Origin: a virus
Strand: one strand, 5' to 3'
Length of the DNA: 50,215 bases
IMG/VR virus record: IMGVR_UViG_3300017734_000011
Location: 1 to 50,215 of that record
Each line of letters starts with the position of its first letter. Position 1 is the stretch's first letter. This document shows, piece after piece, positions 40,170 through 48,702 of this stretch. Position numbers and translations under genes: made by a program. Under the pieces are notes generated by a model. The model was not told the DNA's origin and did no database searches. It saw nothing but the letters and a program-made list of their open reading frames with translations.

Positions 40170-42505
40170 TGGGAATTACATTAAACAAACTACCAGGTGC
40201 TATTGACCCCAACAAAACAGAAATAGAAGACGAGTTTGAGGATGGTCAAGAGCCAATATTTGACACTCAAAAAAACATTGAGGAAAACGTAAGCCAACTT
40301 GGCGATATTGTTACTAGAATACCAGGGCAACTATATGACATGGCTACTGGCGACTATATGCAAGTTGAGTTTCCAGAAGCTAAAGAAACCACAGACATTG
40401 AAGATGTGGGATTTTTCGAAAGTTTAGTTCCTAACATAAAATTAATGTTTGCAAGAAATGATTTAGGCAAAGCTGAGATAATAGCTGATTCTTTTCAAGG
40501 TGACCAAAGGTTTGGTGGGGTAGCTATCGATAGATTTAAAAACCCATTTATAGTTTGGAATGGCGAAAGGTATTACATTAATAAACCAGGTATTAGTAAG
40601 CAAGATGCAGGAACATTGGTTGGGGAAATAATTAAGTACATGCCAGCCTCTAGGTTTGTAAGTGGAGCAAAGACGATCACTGGCAAGATAGCGTCAGGTT
40701 TACCATCATATACAGCTACAGAAATGGCAGGGCAAGCAATTGAAGGTGCTTTGACACCAAAGGTCACTGAAGCTAAAGACAAAACCTTCACAGAAGGTTT
40801 AAAAGAAGCTACTGGTATGGGAGCACTGGCAACTGGCATAGACATTGTAACACCACCAATATTAAGAGCCCCAGTAGAAGCAGTAAAAGGAGCTACAAGG
40901 GTAGGGGCGAGAACTCTTGGAAAGGAAATACCAGAGTTTGCAAAAAGCTCTATACAAGCATCTAAATATCCATTAACTCAAGGTCAGAGAACGTCAGAGC
41001 CATACACACCATTAAAAGGTAGTGCAACATCTCAATTTACGCCAGAGCTAGAAGCAGAAGATATTGTAAGAAATGCCGCAACTACTGATCCATCAGCCAA
41101 AGCTATTTTAAGAGGTTTTGATGAAAATCAATTAAATATAATTAGAGAAGATGCAAAAGCATTACAAGAGGAAATTGGCTCTGGAACTATGACAGGCATT
41201 GAATCTGAATCAATTCCTCTCACGGCTATAAGTGAAATTAAAAGCATAGTTACTGGAACTTCTAGAGACTTAAAGAAAAAGGCAGGACAAGGTTATGACT
41301 TGGTTAAGTATGCTTTGAAACAACCCATAGTTTCATCTCAAGGCATAAAAGCAATGTCACAAAATCTTTTGAAAATAATAGATAATGAGTTTGAGCAAGG
41401 CTTGACAGGATCTACCAGTATTAATTCTATGCCACTTTTAAAAGAACAAATAGACAATATAAAAAAATTAGCAACTACTGAGACAGATAAACCTTTTAGT
41501 CAACTAGCTGCTTACCAAAAGGAAATAAACAGAATATTTAGAACAGCAACTCCAGGATCGCCAGAGCAAAGAATACTTGGACAACTTAAAACATCTATAG
41601 ATGATTTTGTTTTTAATGGCATTGAGCAAGGATTTATTACTGGGAATCAAGCTATTCTAGACACATTAAAACAATCAAAAGATTTATATAGGCAATATAT
41701 TGGGCTAACAGGCAAAAAAACAACTAAAGAAATATCTGAACAGTCAACAAATAATATTCTAAGAAAGTTATCTAGTGAAGGAATGGAAGCTGATGCAGTC
41801 GTAAATGCTTTTTTTGGTCATACAAAATTTCAACCTGCATCTGTTATGGCTAATGTTCTTAAAAGATTTAAACAAGGTCTTCCAGAGGAAAAATATTCTG
41901 AAGTTACCTCCTTGCTTAAGGATGCTATTTTAGAAAAGGCATTTTCTGGGAAAGGTAAATCTGGCGTAACAAGAACAAACATTGTTAACAATTTCAACGA
42001 AGTTTTTAAACGAAACAAAAATTATATAAATGAGTTATTCACAAAAGACGAAATTAAAAAGATAGAACAATTTAGAAATAATGTGATGCCTACCTTGTGG
42101 GCTGAAATACAAAAAAATCAAAGTGGATCAGGGTATTTAGTATTAAGTGGCATGGCGAAAGCTGGTATTTTAAATTATGCAAAAACCTTGCCTGGAATGA
42201 AATTATTAGGTGTCTCTGATCAGATACAAATGGGGCAAACTCTATCAAGTATAAATAAAGCAAGAGATATGATAAAGCAGTATATCACTAGAGCAGACAA
42301 GCCATTATTTGATTTCCCGCTGCCAGCAATTAGAGAAGGAAGGCTTACAGTAGAGCCTAAAGGTGTATTTGTGAAACAAGCAGTTACTGCACCAGGTAGA
42401 GAAGAGATTATAGGTACTGAAGAAGTTGATACAACTGCAATTAAACCCTTAGTCGAAAGTATATCACAAAAGAGCATAGGCAAAATACTTGAAGCTATAA
42501 GGTAA
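40169..42505 (+). CDS. Large internal/ejection protein
   Basis: 778 aa, TAATG-coupled. Acidic N-terminus; RFGGVAIDRFKNPFIVWNGE, YYINKPGISKQDAGTLVGEI near 115-150 is a recurring block in short-tailed marine phages. Ala/Gly-rich segments (about 165-260) could insert into a membrane; the C-terminal 450 residues are helical. Likely forms part of the conduit that carries DNA across the envelope. Inference from size, context and composition. Confidence 0.72.
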   Translation: MGITLNKLPGAIDPNKTEIEDEFEDGQEPIFDTQKNIEENVSQLGDIVTRIPGQLYDMATGDYMQVEFPEAKETTDIEDVGFFESLVPNIKLMFARNDLGKAEIIADSFQGDQRFGGVAIDRFKNPFIVWNGERYYINKPGISKQDAGTLVGEIIKYMPASRFVSGAKTITGKIASGLPSYTATEMAGQAIEGALTPKVTEAKDKTFTEGLKEATGMGALATGIDIVTPPILRAPVEAVKGATRVGARTLGKEIPEFAKSSIQASKYPLTQGQRTSEPYTPLKGSATSQFTPELEAEDIVRNAATTDPSAKAILRGFDENQLNIIREDAKALQEEIGSGTMTGIESESIPLTAISEIKSIVTGTSRDLKKKAGQGYDLVKYALKQPIVSSQGIKAMSQNLLKIIDNEFEQGLTGSTSINSMPLLKEQIDNIKKLATTETDKPFSQLAAYQKEINRIFRTATPGSPEQRILGQLKTSIDDFVFNGIEQGFITGNQAILDTLKQSKDLYRQYIGLTGKKTTKEISEQSTNNILRKLSSEGMEADAVVNAFFGHTKFQPASVMANVLKRFKQGLPEEKYSEVTSLLKDAILEKAFSGKGKSGVTRTNIVNNFNEVFKRNKNYINELFTKDEIKKIEQFRNNVMPTLWAEIQKNQSGSGYLVLSGMAKAGILNYAKTLPGMKLLGVSDQIQMGQTLSSINKARDMIKQYITRADKPLFDFPLPAIREGRLTVEPKGVFVKQAVTAPGREEIIGTEEVDTTAIKPLVESISQKSIGKILEAIR

Positions 42506-42510
42506 ATGAC

Positions 42511-43281
42511 ATGGTTGTCGCAGAAATTTTAACTGGTATAGCATTAGTCAAAAAAAGCGTTGACTTTATAAAAGAAAACATCTCCACAGTTCAAGATATC
42601 CAAGGCATAGCAAAACAAATAGATGGCTTTTTTCTAGGCGAAGAGCAGATGAATAAAGGTCAAGGCAAGGGCATGTCTATTATGGAGCAATTTGGCTCAG
42701 TCGAATCAAGTGCTACAGATTATATAGACAGAAAGCTTCTTGAGGAGAAACGTCAGGAGTTAAAGAATTTAATCAATCTTAGATTTGGGCCGCAGGCATG
42801 GGATCAGATACTTGCAGAACGTGCAGAAAGAATTAATAAAGCCAAAGAAGCACAACGACAAGCTAGAATAGAAGCTAAGAAAAGACAAGATGAGCTACTT
42901 GAAACTGTAAAATGGGTAGGAATTACTTTTATATGTATTGGTGTGTTGTTAGGTGGTTTAGTAGTAGGCGTAAAAGTATTTGCTAAAGGTAATACTTATC
43001 AGTCAAAAAACACACAATTTAAAGGACTTACTAAACAACAACAACTGAATCAAGGTTTAGTAACGCCACCTACAATGACACTATGCAGACTTATGAAGCA
43101 GAAAGTTTACAAAGATAAAATGGCTTGTATCTATCGAGGTGCAAATAAAACCTATGAAATGGAATTTACTGATATTCGAGTGGGATGCCCAAAAAGCTAT
43201 CGTTGTGTGTTAAATGAAAATGGCAAAGAACCATCTATTGATGATATTATGGATAGCCTCAGATCAATAAAGGGTGATTAG
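42511..43281 (+). CDS. Membrane-anchored virion/ejection protein
   Basis: 256 aa. Two hydrophobic/amphipathic regions: near the N-terminus (EILTGIALVKKSVDFIKENI) and a clear transmembrane helix at about 132-157 (TVKWVGITFICIGVLLGGLV). A Lys/Arg/Glu/Ala helix (about 82-130) precedes it; the C-terminal half has four Cys, including MACIY and YRCVLN. Last gene of the plus structural operon; overlaps the convergent minus gene by 23 bp with no terminator in between. Confidence 0.72.
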   Translation: MVVAEILTGIALVKKSVDFIKENISTVQDIQGIAKQIDGFFLGEEQMNKGQGKGMSIMEQFGSVESSATDYIDRKLLEEKRQELKNLINLRFGPQAWDQILAERAERINKAKEAQRQARIEAKKRQDELLETVKWVGITFICIGVLLGGLVVGVKVFAKGNTYQSKNTQFKGLTKQQQLNQGLVTPPTMTLCRLMKQKVYKDKMACIYRGANKTYEMEFTDIRVGCPKSYRCVLNENGKEPSIDDIMDSLRSIKGD

Positions 43282-43855
43282 TGGCGTTATATTTAGGGTT
43301 ATATGATTTTCTGTCTTCACCTATATACTCATGTGAATAACATAATCTGTCTTTTTCTATAGTGTGGTGATTTATATAACTATTACCATTGGTGCTTTTA
43401 CTTCTATCTAGTAGGTTAGCTGAAGTAGCTTTCCATATAGGCGAACTTTCTCTGTATAGCCCCATCCTCATGTGTGATGTTTTGCTAAAATATCTGTAAC
43501 CTTGCTCAATATGTAAGTCAGCTATAGCGTCAGAAAATCGAGTTCCAATGCCTAGCCCTTGAAAGTCTGGTATTATTACAGTTCTGCATTCTCTCCATTT
43601 CTTTCTAATATCGCCTTCATATAAAGGTGGAGTTTTGCCTGGAAAACTTATAGTTGCACTAAAACCAATAATATTACCTTCCCATACTGCAAAGAAGCAT
43701 CTAGTAGATAAAGGCAAGTCCTCGCTCAGATAATGATGTTTTTTAAATACATCCCATAGCCTTCTGTCGCCATGAATTATATCTACATTTATTTTAGGCT
43801 TAGTAAGTTTTGTAGATAGATATCTAGATTTACCTTTGTGATATTCCCATTTCAT
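43259..43855 (-). CDS. GNAT-domain protein (duplicate of the fusion's C-terminus)
   Basis: 198 aa, TAATG-coupled to the fusion gene. The whole length aligns with the C-terminal half of the 381-aa protein by eye: KKHHYLSEDLP, PPLYEGDIRKKWRECRTVII, PDFQGLGIGTRFSDAIAD with the acetyl-CoA loop QGLGIG, and RLCYSHEYIGE. More than half of positions look identical. Probably an acyltransferase working with, or derived from, the fusion. No ATPase domain. Ends in a convergent overlap with the plus operon. Confidence 0.82.
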   Translation of the reverse strand: MKWEYHKGKSRYLSTKLTKPKINVDIIHGDRRLWDVFKKHHYLSEDLPLSTRCFFAVWEGNIIGFSATISFPGKTPPLYEGDIRKKWRECRTVIIPDFQGLGIGTRFSDAIADLHIEQGYRYFSKTSHMRMGLYRESSPIWKATSANLLDRSKSTNGNSYINHHTIEKDRLCYSHEYIGEDRKSYNPKYNATNHPLLI

Positions 43856-45000
43856 TAGAACAAACTTTGTTGTGGGTCATCGGGTCGATTATACTTAGGG
43901 TCATAGGACTTGTTGTTTTCCCCTATGTATTCATGAGAATAACAAATCCTATCTCTTTCTAATGGTATAAGACGCTTCTTATGGTCATGTATATCACTAC
44001 TTCTATCTTTTAAATTACTAGCACTCGCTCTCCATAGAGGTGACTTTTGTCTGTACTCACCCATCCTAATATGCGAGGTCTTAGAATAGTAACGAACATT
44101 TTTCTCTATCATCATATCTGCAATAGCGTCAGATAGCCTTACACCTATCCCTAGCCCTTGAAAGTCTGGAAGGACTACTGTTCTAGCCTCACGCCATTTG
44201 AGACGCTTGTCGCCTTCGTAAAGAGGTGGTGTCCAACCTGGCAAAGACATTACAGAAGCAAAACCAATAATCCTATCGTTCCATACTGCCAAATAGCAAT
44301 GTGCAGAGGCAGGGAGGTCTTCAGTTAGATAGTGATGCTTTTTAAATAATTCCCAGTGGTTTCTGTTCCCTTTGACAATTTTAACTTCAATGGGTTGCCG
44401 AACTAACCCCCTTGATGCGAATCGCTTCACATCAGTGTTAAATACCCAATCTGGCTGCAGCCATTCTAATATATCATCATGACAAGTAGCTAATACAATA
44501 TTCTTAAGACCTTTACGTTTTACATACTTATACAAAGACAACGAACATGATTTAGCTACGTCTCTGTTTACAACTGAGGTAAACTCATCAATGACAATAT
44601 TGCTACCTAGCCTTCTAGCTAGGTCACATCTAAACCCCTCACCATTAGACAATACATGACGAGGTTTAGCCCAAGTAGGAACAGTATTAAGACCAACTGC
44701 ACCAAATCGTTCTATGGCGTCTTCTACGCTATCAAAATGAGATGCTATAGTTCTGTTATTATCCCAAGTCAATTCTTCTTCTTTACCATACTTAGCAAGC
44801 ATAGAGGACTTACCACTACCACTTGAGCCATATATAACACCAATAGAAAAGTCTTCTTTAAAAGGCTCAAAATGAGGTAACTCAAATTCAGTAACCCCAT
44901 CAAATTTATAATCAAAGTTCTTAAATATCTCTTTATCTATATCAGTTAGCTCTACCTCACTTCTTAATATAGTTTTCTTGTATCCATATAAATCTTCCAA
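43855..45000 (-). CDS. ABC-ATPase fused to a GNAT acyltransferase
   Basis: 381 aa. TTG start at 45000 chosen because AAGGAGG lies 6-7 nt upstream. Residues 1-200: ABC/SMC-type ATPase with Walker A GSSGSGKS (58-65), signature LSNGE (117-121), Walker B IVIDEF (135-140) and switch His174 (ATCHDD). Residues 205-381: GNAT domain with PDFQGLGIG (279-286). The fusion is known in phages and bacteria, with no established function that I know of. DNA or protein acylation is conceivable. Followed directly by a GNAT-only copy. Confidence 0.85.
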   Translation of the reverse strand: MEDLYGYKKTILRSEVELTDIDKEIFKNFDYKFDGVTEFELPHFEPFKEDFSIGVIYGSSGSGKSSMLAKYGKEEELTWDNNRTIASHFDSVEDAIERFGAVGLNTVPTWAKPRHVLSNGEGFRCDLARRLGSNIVIDEFTSVVNRDVAKSCSLSLYKYVKRKGLKNIVLATCHDDILEWLQPDWVFNTDVKRFASRGLVRQPIEVKIVKGNRNHWELFKKHHYLTEDLPASAHCYLAVWNDRIIGFASVMSLPGWTPPLYEGDKRLKWREARTVVLPDFQGLGIGVRLSDAIADMMIEKNVRYYSKTSHIRMGEYRQKSPLWRASASNLKDRSSDIHDHKKRLIPLERDRICYSHEYIGENNKSYDPKYNRPDDPQQSLF

Positions 45001-45010
45001 AATATCCTCC

Positions 45011-45036
45011 TTAAAGTAAAGGGAGCTTTCGCTCCC
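45011..45036 (-). terminator. Hairpin/terminator downstream of DUF932 gene
   Basis: On the minus strand GGGAGC-GAAA-GCTCCC (stem 45031-45036 with 45021-45026, GNRA loop) followed by TTTACTTTAA. It lies in the 42-bp gap between the DUF932 gene and the ATPase-GNAT gene, whose Shine-Dalgarno follows. It may terminate or attenuate transcription. Confidence 0.75.
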
Positions 45037-45042
45037 CTATTA

Positions 45043-45957
45043 TTATGCATTTTCGAGTTGTTTCCACTTATTACTATTAATCATAGACCTAACATCGTTT
45101 TGTCTACGTTGCTGAACTATATGATTGTTAGTGCTATTAGCTTTTACATCACCTAAGTGTGTAGACCATGCAGTTGCAGACTGATATGCACACCAAAGAG
45201 AGCCTTTAGCACCATTTCTGCCATAATCACCCTTACCATGAATTTGAGCTACCTCAGCCTCATATAAACCCATTAAATGATATAATTGTTTTTTGTTAGT
45301 GTCTGACTGACCACTAGCTAATTTAATTTCGTTAGCTTGGCTTTTAGCTATAGTAGATTTGAACAGATCGATAACTTGATCATCTTCTACTTTAGTATCC
45401 CACCACTTGTTGAAAGTCTGAGCTTCATTAGTAATCGCACTAACTGCATTCTGTATCTTTTTGTTAGAGGCGTCTACGTTGAAGTGTGTAGTATGTCTGT
45501 TAGCAGTATAAGCAATCTTTTGACCACTTACTAAGGTATTGAAACATACATGGTTCATCCAACCAAAGAAGGACTGAAACTTCCATCTAGCGTTGTAACT
45601 ATTTCTAGCTACAAACTTAAGTGACAAATCATGGTCGCCAACTTGAGTGTTATGTGCTGGAAGTAACAATTCCATCTTAGCCATAGCACCATTTTCGTAG
45701 GTATCTACTTTGATTTCGTGATCTGTAAAATCTAGACCACCACTTTTCATAGCCTCGATAGCTCCACCAAATGCATCTATATGATGTATTGGCTTGTATC
45801 TAGAACCTACGATACCAAGAGGATCACCTTCTTGCTGACCATAGGTATTAAGGCGAACTACTTTTCTGCCCATATGTGAAGGGATACCTTGGATATCCCT
45901 CACATCGATTTTAAATGATACGTCTTGTAACGCTTCTTCCATTTTAGTATCTAACAT
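45043..45957 (-). CDS. DUF932 family protein
   Basis: 304 aa, TAATG overlap with the upstream gene. Contains LGIVGSRYKPIHHIDAF, LSLKFVARNSYN, FGWMNHVCFNTL and a C-terminal AYQSATAWSTHLGD, matching the phage/plasmid DUF932 family. Function unsettled; such genes are frequent in early phage regions. Transcribed from the promoter at 46376. Confidence 0.88.
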   Translation of the reverse strand: MLDTKMEEALQDVSFKIDVRDIQGIPSHMGRKVVRLNTYGQQEGDPLGIVGSRYKPIHHIDAFGGAIEAMKSGGLDFTDHEIKVDTYENGAMAKMELLLPAHNTQVGDHDLSLKFVARNSYNARWKFQSFFGWMNHVCFNTLVSGQKIAYTANRHTTHFNVDASNKKIQNAVSAITNEAQTFNKWWDTKVEDDQVIDLFKSTIAKSQANEIKLASGQSDTNKKQLYHLMGLYEAEVAQIHGKGDYGRNGAKGSLWCAYQSATAWSTHLGDVKANSTNNHIVQQRRQNDVRSMINSNKWKQLENA

Positions 45958-46340
45958 TATGCTACTCCTGCTAATTTAAATAATTTTCTATGTCTGAACT
46001 CGATATTGTATTCCCAAGCTAATTGGTCGCCATCATATCGATAGTCAGGCTCTAACTCATCTGCTTCAATTATCCATCTGATTGCAGTTCTGTAGTTTTT
46101 AGCACCTAGCTTGCAAACCCTCTTTATTCTTTCAGCAAGCATTGAAGCGTTATCTTTTTTGGCTTGAGCTTCTTCAGCATCGTTCTTAACCATATCATCG
46201 ATAAGGTTATCCCAAATAGCTTGTTTGGCATCTTGATCTGCAATTTCCCACTGAAACCAAAAATTATCTCTAGGTCTGTGACCCCAAGCATCTTTGTGTA
46301 AATCTGACACTAGATCGTCTGAGTAAGTATATTTAGTCAT
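45957..46340 (-). CDS. Conserved early phage protein
   Basis: 127 aa with AGGAG upstream inside the shared leader. WGHRPRDNFWFQWEIADQDAKQ, an Ala/Glu/Lys helix and NYRTAIRWIIEADELEPDYR. The GxRP...FW..W pattern recurs in early regions of marine phages in my memory. First gene of the promoter C unit. Function unknown. Confidence 0.75.
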   Translation of the reverse strand: MTKYTYSDDLVSDLHKDAWGHRPRDNFWFQWEIADQDAKQAIWDNLIDDMVKNDAEEAQAKKDNASMLAERIKRVCKLGAKNYRTAIRWIIEADELEPDYRYDGDQLAWEYNIEFRHRKLFKLAGVA

Positions 46341-46347
46341 TTGTTTC

Positions 46348-46367
46348 TCCTAATTTTGTTGATCGTT
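46348..46367 (-). promoter_or_regulatory. Shared 5' leader box, copy C
   Basis: AACGATCAACAAAATTAGGA on the minus strand; starts 8 nt after the -10 and ends in the Shine-Dalgarno of the 127-aa gene. Confidence 0.75.
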
Positions 46368-46375
46368 ATTTTATT

Positions 46376-46404
46376 AATATAATATATGTATATACATAAA
46401 GCAA
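46376..46404 (-). promoter_or_regulatory. Promoter, minus
   Basis: TTGCTT (46399-46404), 17-bp spacer, TATATT (46376-46381), preceded by GGGG. Drives the 127-aa, DUF932 and possibly ATPase-GNAT genes. Confidence 0.75.
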
Positions 46405-46422
46405 CCCCTAAAAAGAGTTTTT

Positions 46423-46608
46423 TTATATTTTATTTATAAATTCTAATTTTGCATATATTATAGAAGCAACCTTAACCATATTCTCTATGCGATTAAGGCT
46501 TTCTTCTTTCGACAAATTACCTTGATTTGTGTCTGATTTAAACTTTTGTAATAGCTTTCTGAGATGCAAAGCCTCATCTGAAGCTTCTTTAACAAGCAAG
46601 TTAGCCAT
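46423..46608 (-). CDS. Small helical protein
   Basis: 61 aa, AAGGAA upstream. Almost all helix (EALHLRKLLQKFKSD, SLNRIENMVKVASIIYAKLE). Overlaps its upstream neighbour by 8 bp. Unrecognised. Confidence 0.65.
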   Translation of the reverse strand: MANLLVKEASDEALHLRKLLQKFKSDTNQGNLSKEESLNRIENMVKVASIIYAKLEFINKI

Positions 46609-46804
46609 ATGGTATTTCCTTAATTAACATTTTATCTCTTATATAACTACCATGTTTATAACCTTGTTTATAATAATCAGAGAAAGTCTTTTCAGTATCT
46701 TGCTCTTCATTAATAATTGCATCATGTACACCATCTTTGAAGTAAGCTAAATATTCTCTACGTTTATGGCGTAAAACTTCATTTTCATTATTTCCATTAG
46801 TCAT
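46601..46804 (-). CDS. Small hypothetical protein
   Basis: 67 aa. Charged, with aromatic residues in the middle (REYLAYFKDGVHDAI, FSDYYKQGYKHGSYIRDKM). Overlaps both neighbours by 8 bp, consistent with a real operon member. Unrecognised. Confidence 0.65.
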   Translation of the reverse strand: MTNGNNENEVLRHKRREYLAYFKDGVHDAIINEEQDTEKTFSDYYKQGYKHGSYIRDKMLIKEIPYG

Positions 46805-47060
46805 ACAAAAAATCTCCTTGCATTGGGTCGTGAGTTAAAGGTTTGAAAGTTATATTTATTAACTTATAAGTTCCTTTGAATTTAGATTGTATAGGCTTTG
46901 GGTTAGGCTTAAGTGCTTTTAATTCCTCTACGTTTAACTGCATCTGTTTGTCATTATGAGTTATAATAATACCACCCATCTTTATTGCTTTTTCTAGCTC
47001 ATAGTCTCTTATGCTAACGTATTTACCTTGCCATAGTTTAGTTACTAATCTTTTGTACAT
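46797..47060 (-). CDS. Small hypothetical protein
   Basis: 87 aa, GGAGG upstream. Basic N-terminus (MYKRLVTKLWQGKYVSIRDY), GGIIITHNDKQMQLN, then Lys/Pro. Unrecognised. Confidence 0.65.
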   Translation of the reverse strand: MYKRLVTKLWQGKYVSIRDYELEKAIKMGGIIITHNDKQMQLNVEELKALKPNPKPIQSKFKGTYKLINITFKPLTHDPMQGDFLYD

Positions 47061-47074
47061 TTTACGCCTCCTTA

Positions 47075-47407
47075 TTAACCCAACATATTATCTCTTTTTT
47101 GTTTCTCATATTGAGTAACTCGTGCTTCTTTTTCTTGTAGCTTTAACTTGGTTTCTAGATTATCCAACTTTTCGTCTGACATATCGTGATAGTAACCATC
47201 ATGACTTCTAAAAGAATCAATTAGATAGAGAAGGTCAGCTATCTCATATTTATTTAACAAGTTTTTATTATGAGAGTTGGCGTACCTAATAATCTTTCTC
47301 GTATGATCTGAGATATGTGAAAAAAGATCATCATCCTTTATATTTCTTGCCATTGTTTTTATAAAGGTCGCACTTCCTTTAATTAGCTCAGTTCTATAGT
47401 TTTTCAT
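47075..47407 (-). CDS. Small hypothetical protein
   Basis: 110 aa. Helical with His/Asp/Lys (DDLFSHISDHTRKIIRYANS, KYEIADLLYLIDSFR). Overlaps the previous gene by 14 bp. The C-terminal third is a charged coiled coil. Unrecognised. Confidence 0.7.
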   Translation of the reverse strand: MKNYRTELIKGSATFIKTMARNIKDDDLFSHISDHTRKIIRYANSHNKNLLNKYEIADLLYLIDSFRSHDGYYHDMSDEKLDNLETKLKLQEKEARVTQYEKQKRDNMLG

Positions 47408-47840
47408 CGTAATACCCCTCTTGATTTTCTTCTTTACTCATCCATTCTTCCCATTCTCTTCTGCCTACTTCTCTTGAAGCAAGTCTTTTTCTTTTAATTT
47501 TTCTTTTAGTTTTATCTGACCCAAAAATTAATGGAGTTACAGTCTGACTTAGTTTCATTGCACCCTCAAAATCTCTAGATAAATTTAAAAAACATTGCTC
47601 TTCTACAAGTGCCTCAGCTACATAATCTTCTCTCTTTTTCGTCATCCAATAATTATTTATTGTTTTTTGAAGAATATTCGTAAGTTCAAAGGTTATCTTA
47701 ACTGCCTCATCGTCATTTAAATTAGGCGTTGGACTACCACCTATATTATAGAATAAGGTCATATCTTTAATGCTCCAATCATTCTTAATAAAATCCCACG
47801 CTTGACTTTTGCCAAGTTTTACTTTTCTACCCCAACTCAT
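47394..47840 (-). CDS. Hypothetical protein with basic linker
   Basis: 148 aa with GGAGG 8 nt upstream. Helical core (FELTNILQKTINNYWMTKKR, DYVAEALVEEQCFLNLSRDF), then KTKRKIKRKRLASREVGRRE and an acidic tail. Could bind nucleic acid; unrecognised. Confidence 0.7.
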   Translation of the reverse strand: MSWGRKVKLGKSQAWDFIKNDWSIKDMTLFYNIGGSPTPNLNDDEAVKITFELTNILQKTINNYWMTKKREDYVAEALVEEQCFLNLSRDFEGAMKLSQTVTPLIFGSDKTKRKIKRKRLASREVGRREWEEWMSKEENQEGYYDEKL

Positions 47841-47842
47841 AT

Positions 47843-47974
47843 TTAACCTCCAAAATTAGCGTTGTAACAAACATTATCTATTAGGCATAAAAACCAAAAT
47901 AAATAATAAAAGAAATACATGGTGGCTATAGCTGATGCTATAACCCCCATAAATTTTAAGACACTAAGCAACAT
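47843..47974 (-). CDS. Tiny membrane protein (43 aa)
   Basis: ATG 47974 lies inside the end of the upstream 96-aa gene, and its last codons supply GGAGG for the next. MLLSVLKFMGVIASAIATMY, FFYYLFWFLCLIDNV is one or two hydrophobic helices. An inner-membrane phage peptide, perhaps acting in exclusion or host takeover. Position and coupling support it; no homology known. Confidence 0.6.
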   Translation of the reverse strand: MLLSVLKFMGVIASAIATMYFFYYLFWFLCLIDNVCYNANFGG

Positions 47975-48254
47975 TGTTGTCAATCCTAAGTTCATCTTGC
48001 CTAGCAACTTCTTGATCTATAAGAAACTGTGGATCAAAACCTTTAGTCTGCATGAAACTCTCATACTCTTTATATGTCATTTCATCAGCTTTTGTTTGTT
48101 CATCTATTAGCTTACGTTTTTCAGCTAACATATTCTTTACTTGCTTTAGAGCTTGAGTGAGGAAGTAATCATCAGCACCATATAGTGCTCTATGAGAGTT
48201 TAGGTCTGCTTCAATTCTTTCTAAAGTAGCACCATCTCTAAGTAGTTCGTTCAT
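47964..48254 (-). CDS. Small early protein, coiled coil
   Basis: 96 aa, AGGAG in the leader. DGATLERIEADLNSHRALYG then FLTQALKQVKNMLAEKRKLI and a Glu/Lys helix. First gene of a long minus operon ending at 46423. Unrecognised. Confidence 0.72.
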   Translation of the reverse strand: MNELLRDGATLERIEADLNSHRALYGADDYFLTQALKQVKNMLAEKRKLIDEQTKADEMTYKEYESFMQTKGFDPQFLIDQEVARQDELRIDNNVA

Positions 48255-48262
48255 ATCGTTTC

Positions 48263-48282
48263 TCCTAATTTTGTTAATCGTT
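48263..48282 (-). promoter_or_regulatory. Shared 5' leader box, copy D
   Basis: AACGATTAACAAAATTAGGA on the minus strand, nearly the consensus; starts 5 nt after the -10 and contains the ribosome site of the 96-aa gene. Confidence 0.78.
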
Positions 48283-48287
48283 AATTA

Positions 48288-48316
48288 TTTATTGCATATG
48301 TAAATATATAAGTCAA
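48288..48316 (-). promoter_or_regulatory. Promoter, minus
   Basis: TTGACT (48311-48316), 17-bp spacer, AATAAA (48288-48293). Preceded by GGG and the terminator of the gene upstream. The spacer (TATATATTTACATATGC) is very close to that of the plus promoter at 13826. Confidence 0.72.
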
Positions 48317-48319
48317 CCC

Positions 48320-48344
48320 AATAAAAGGGGTAATTAAACCCCTT
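48320..48344 (-). terminator. Rho-independent terminator
   Basis: On the minus strand AAGGGG (48339-48344), loop of 8, CCCCTT (48325-48330), then TTATT. Just downstream of the 115-aa gene and upstream of the next promoter, separating two transcription units. Confidence 0.8.
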
Positions 48345-48347
48345 ATG

Positions 48348-48695
48348 TTAGTTTATTGGAACTAGGTAGCCTAAGTCAGAGTAAGCACCATTTACATGTA
48401 CAGAAAACTCTTTGTCGCCTCTACCCTTAATACGAACTATGTCGCCATGATTTATTGGTAACTCTTTAGAAAGCCTTTCGCCTTCAGCACGATCTGCATC
48501 AGTGTAAACTGCTTTGATGCAAGCACCTACTGACATAATCCAAATCTTATCTTCAGATTGGTCTTCGAAAAGATAGCATTTAGAAAAACCTCTATTGTGA
48601 TTAACATTAAAAGTTAACTCTTGGTGCTCACTTTTTCTGTTAAGAATGCTATCACCATTTTTATCCCAAATGCTTTCTATATCTAAATATCTCAT
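48348..48695 (-). CDS. Small early protein
   Basis: 115 aa from ATG 48695, which has GGAG upstream; the in-frame ATG at 48707 is inside the leader. IVRIKGRGDKEFSVHVNGAY near the C-terminus looks like a small beta barrel; N-terminus ESIWDKNGDSILNRKSEHQ. Monocistronic between promoter E and a terminator. Unrecognised. Confidence 0.7.
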   Translation of the reverse strand: MRYLDIESIWDKNGDSILNRKSEHQELTFNVNHNRGFSKCYLFEDQSEDKIWIMSVGACIKAVYTDADRAEGERLSKELPINHGDIVRIKGRGDKEFSVHVNGAYSDLGYLVPIN

Positions 48696-48702
48696 TTTTA
48701 TC

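Noticed and set aside
46405-46435. A/T inverted repeat (AAAAAGAGTTTTT) as a terminator
   Set aside because: Too short and AT-only; it overlaps the 61-aa stop region and would form a very weak stem.
47919-48110. 63-aa plus-strand ORF
   Set aside because: Opposite to the coupled minus genes at 47843 and 47964, no ribosome site; treated as a shadow.
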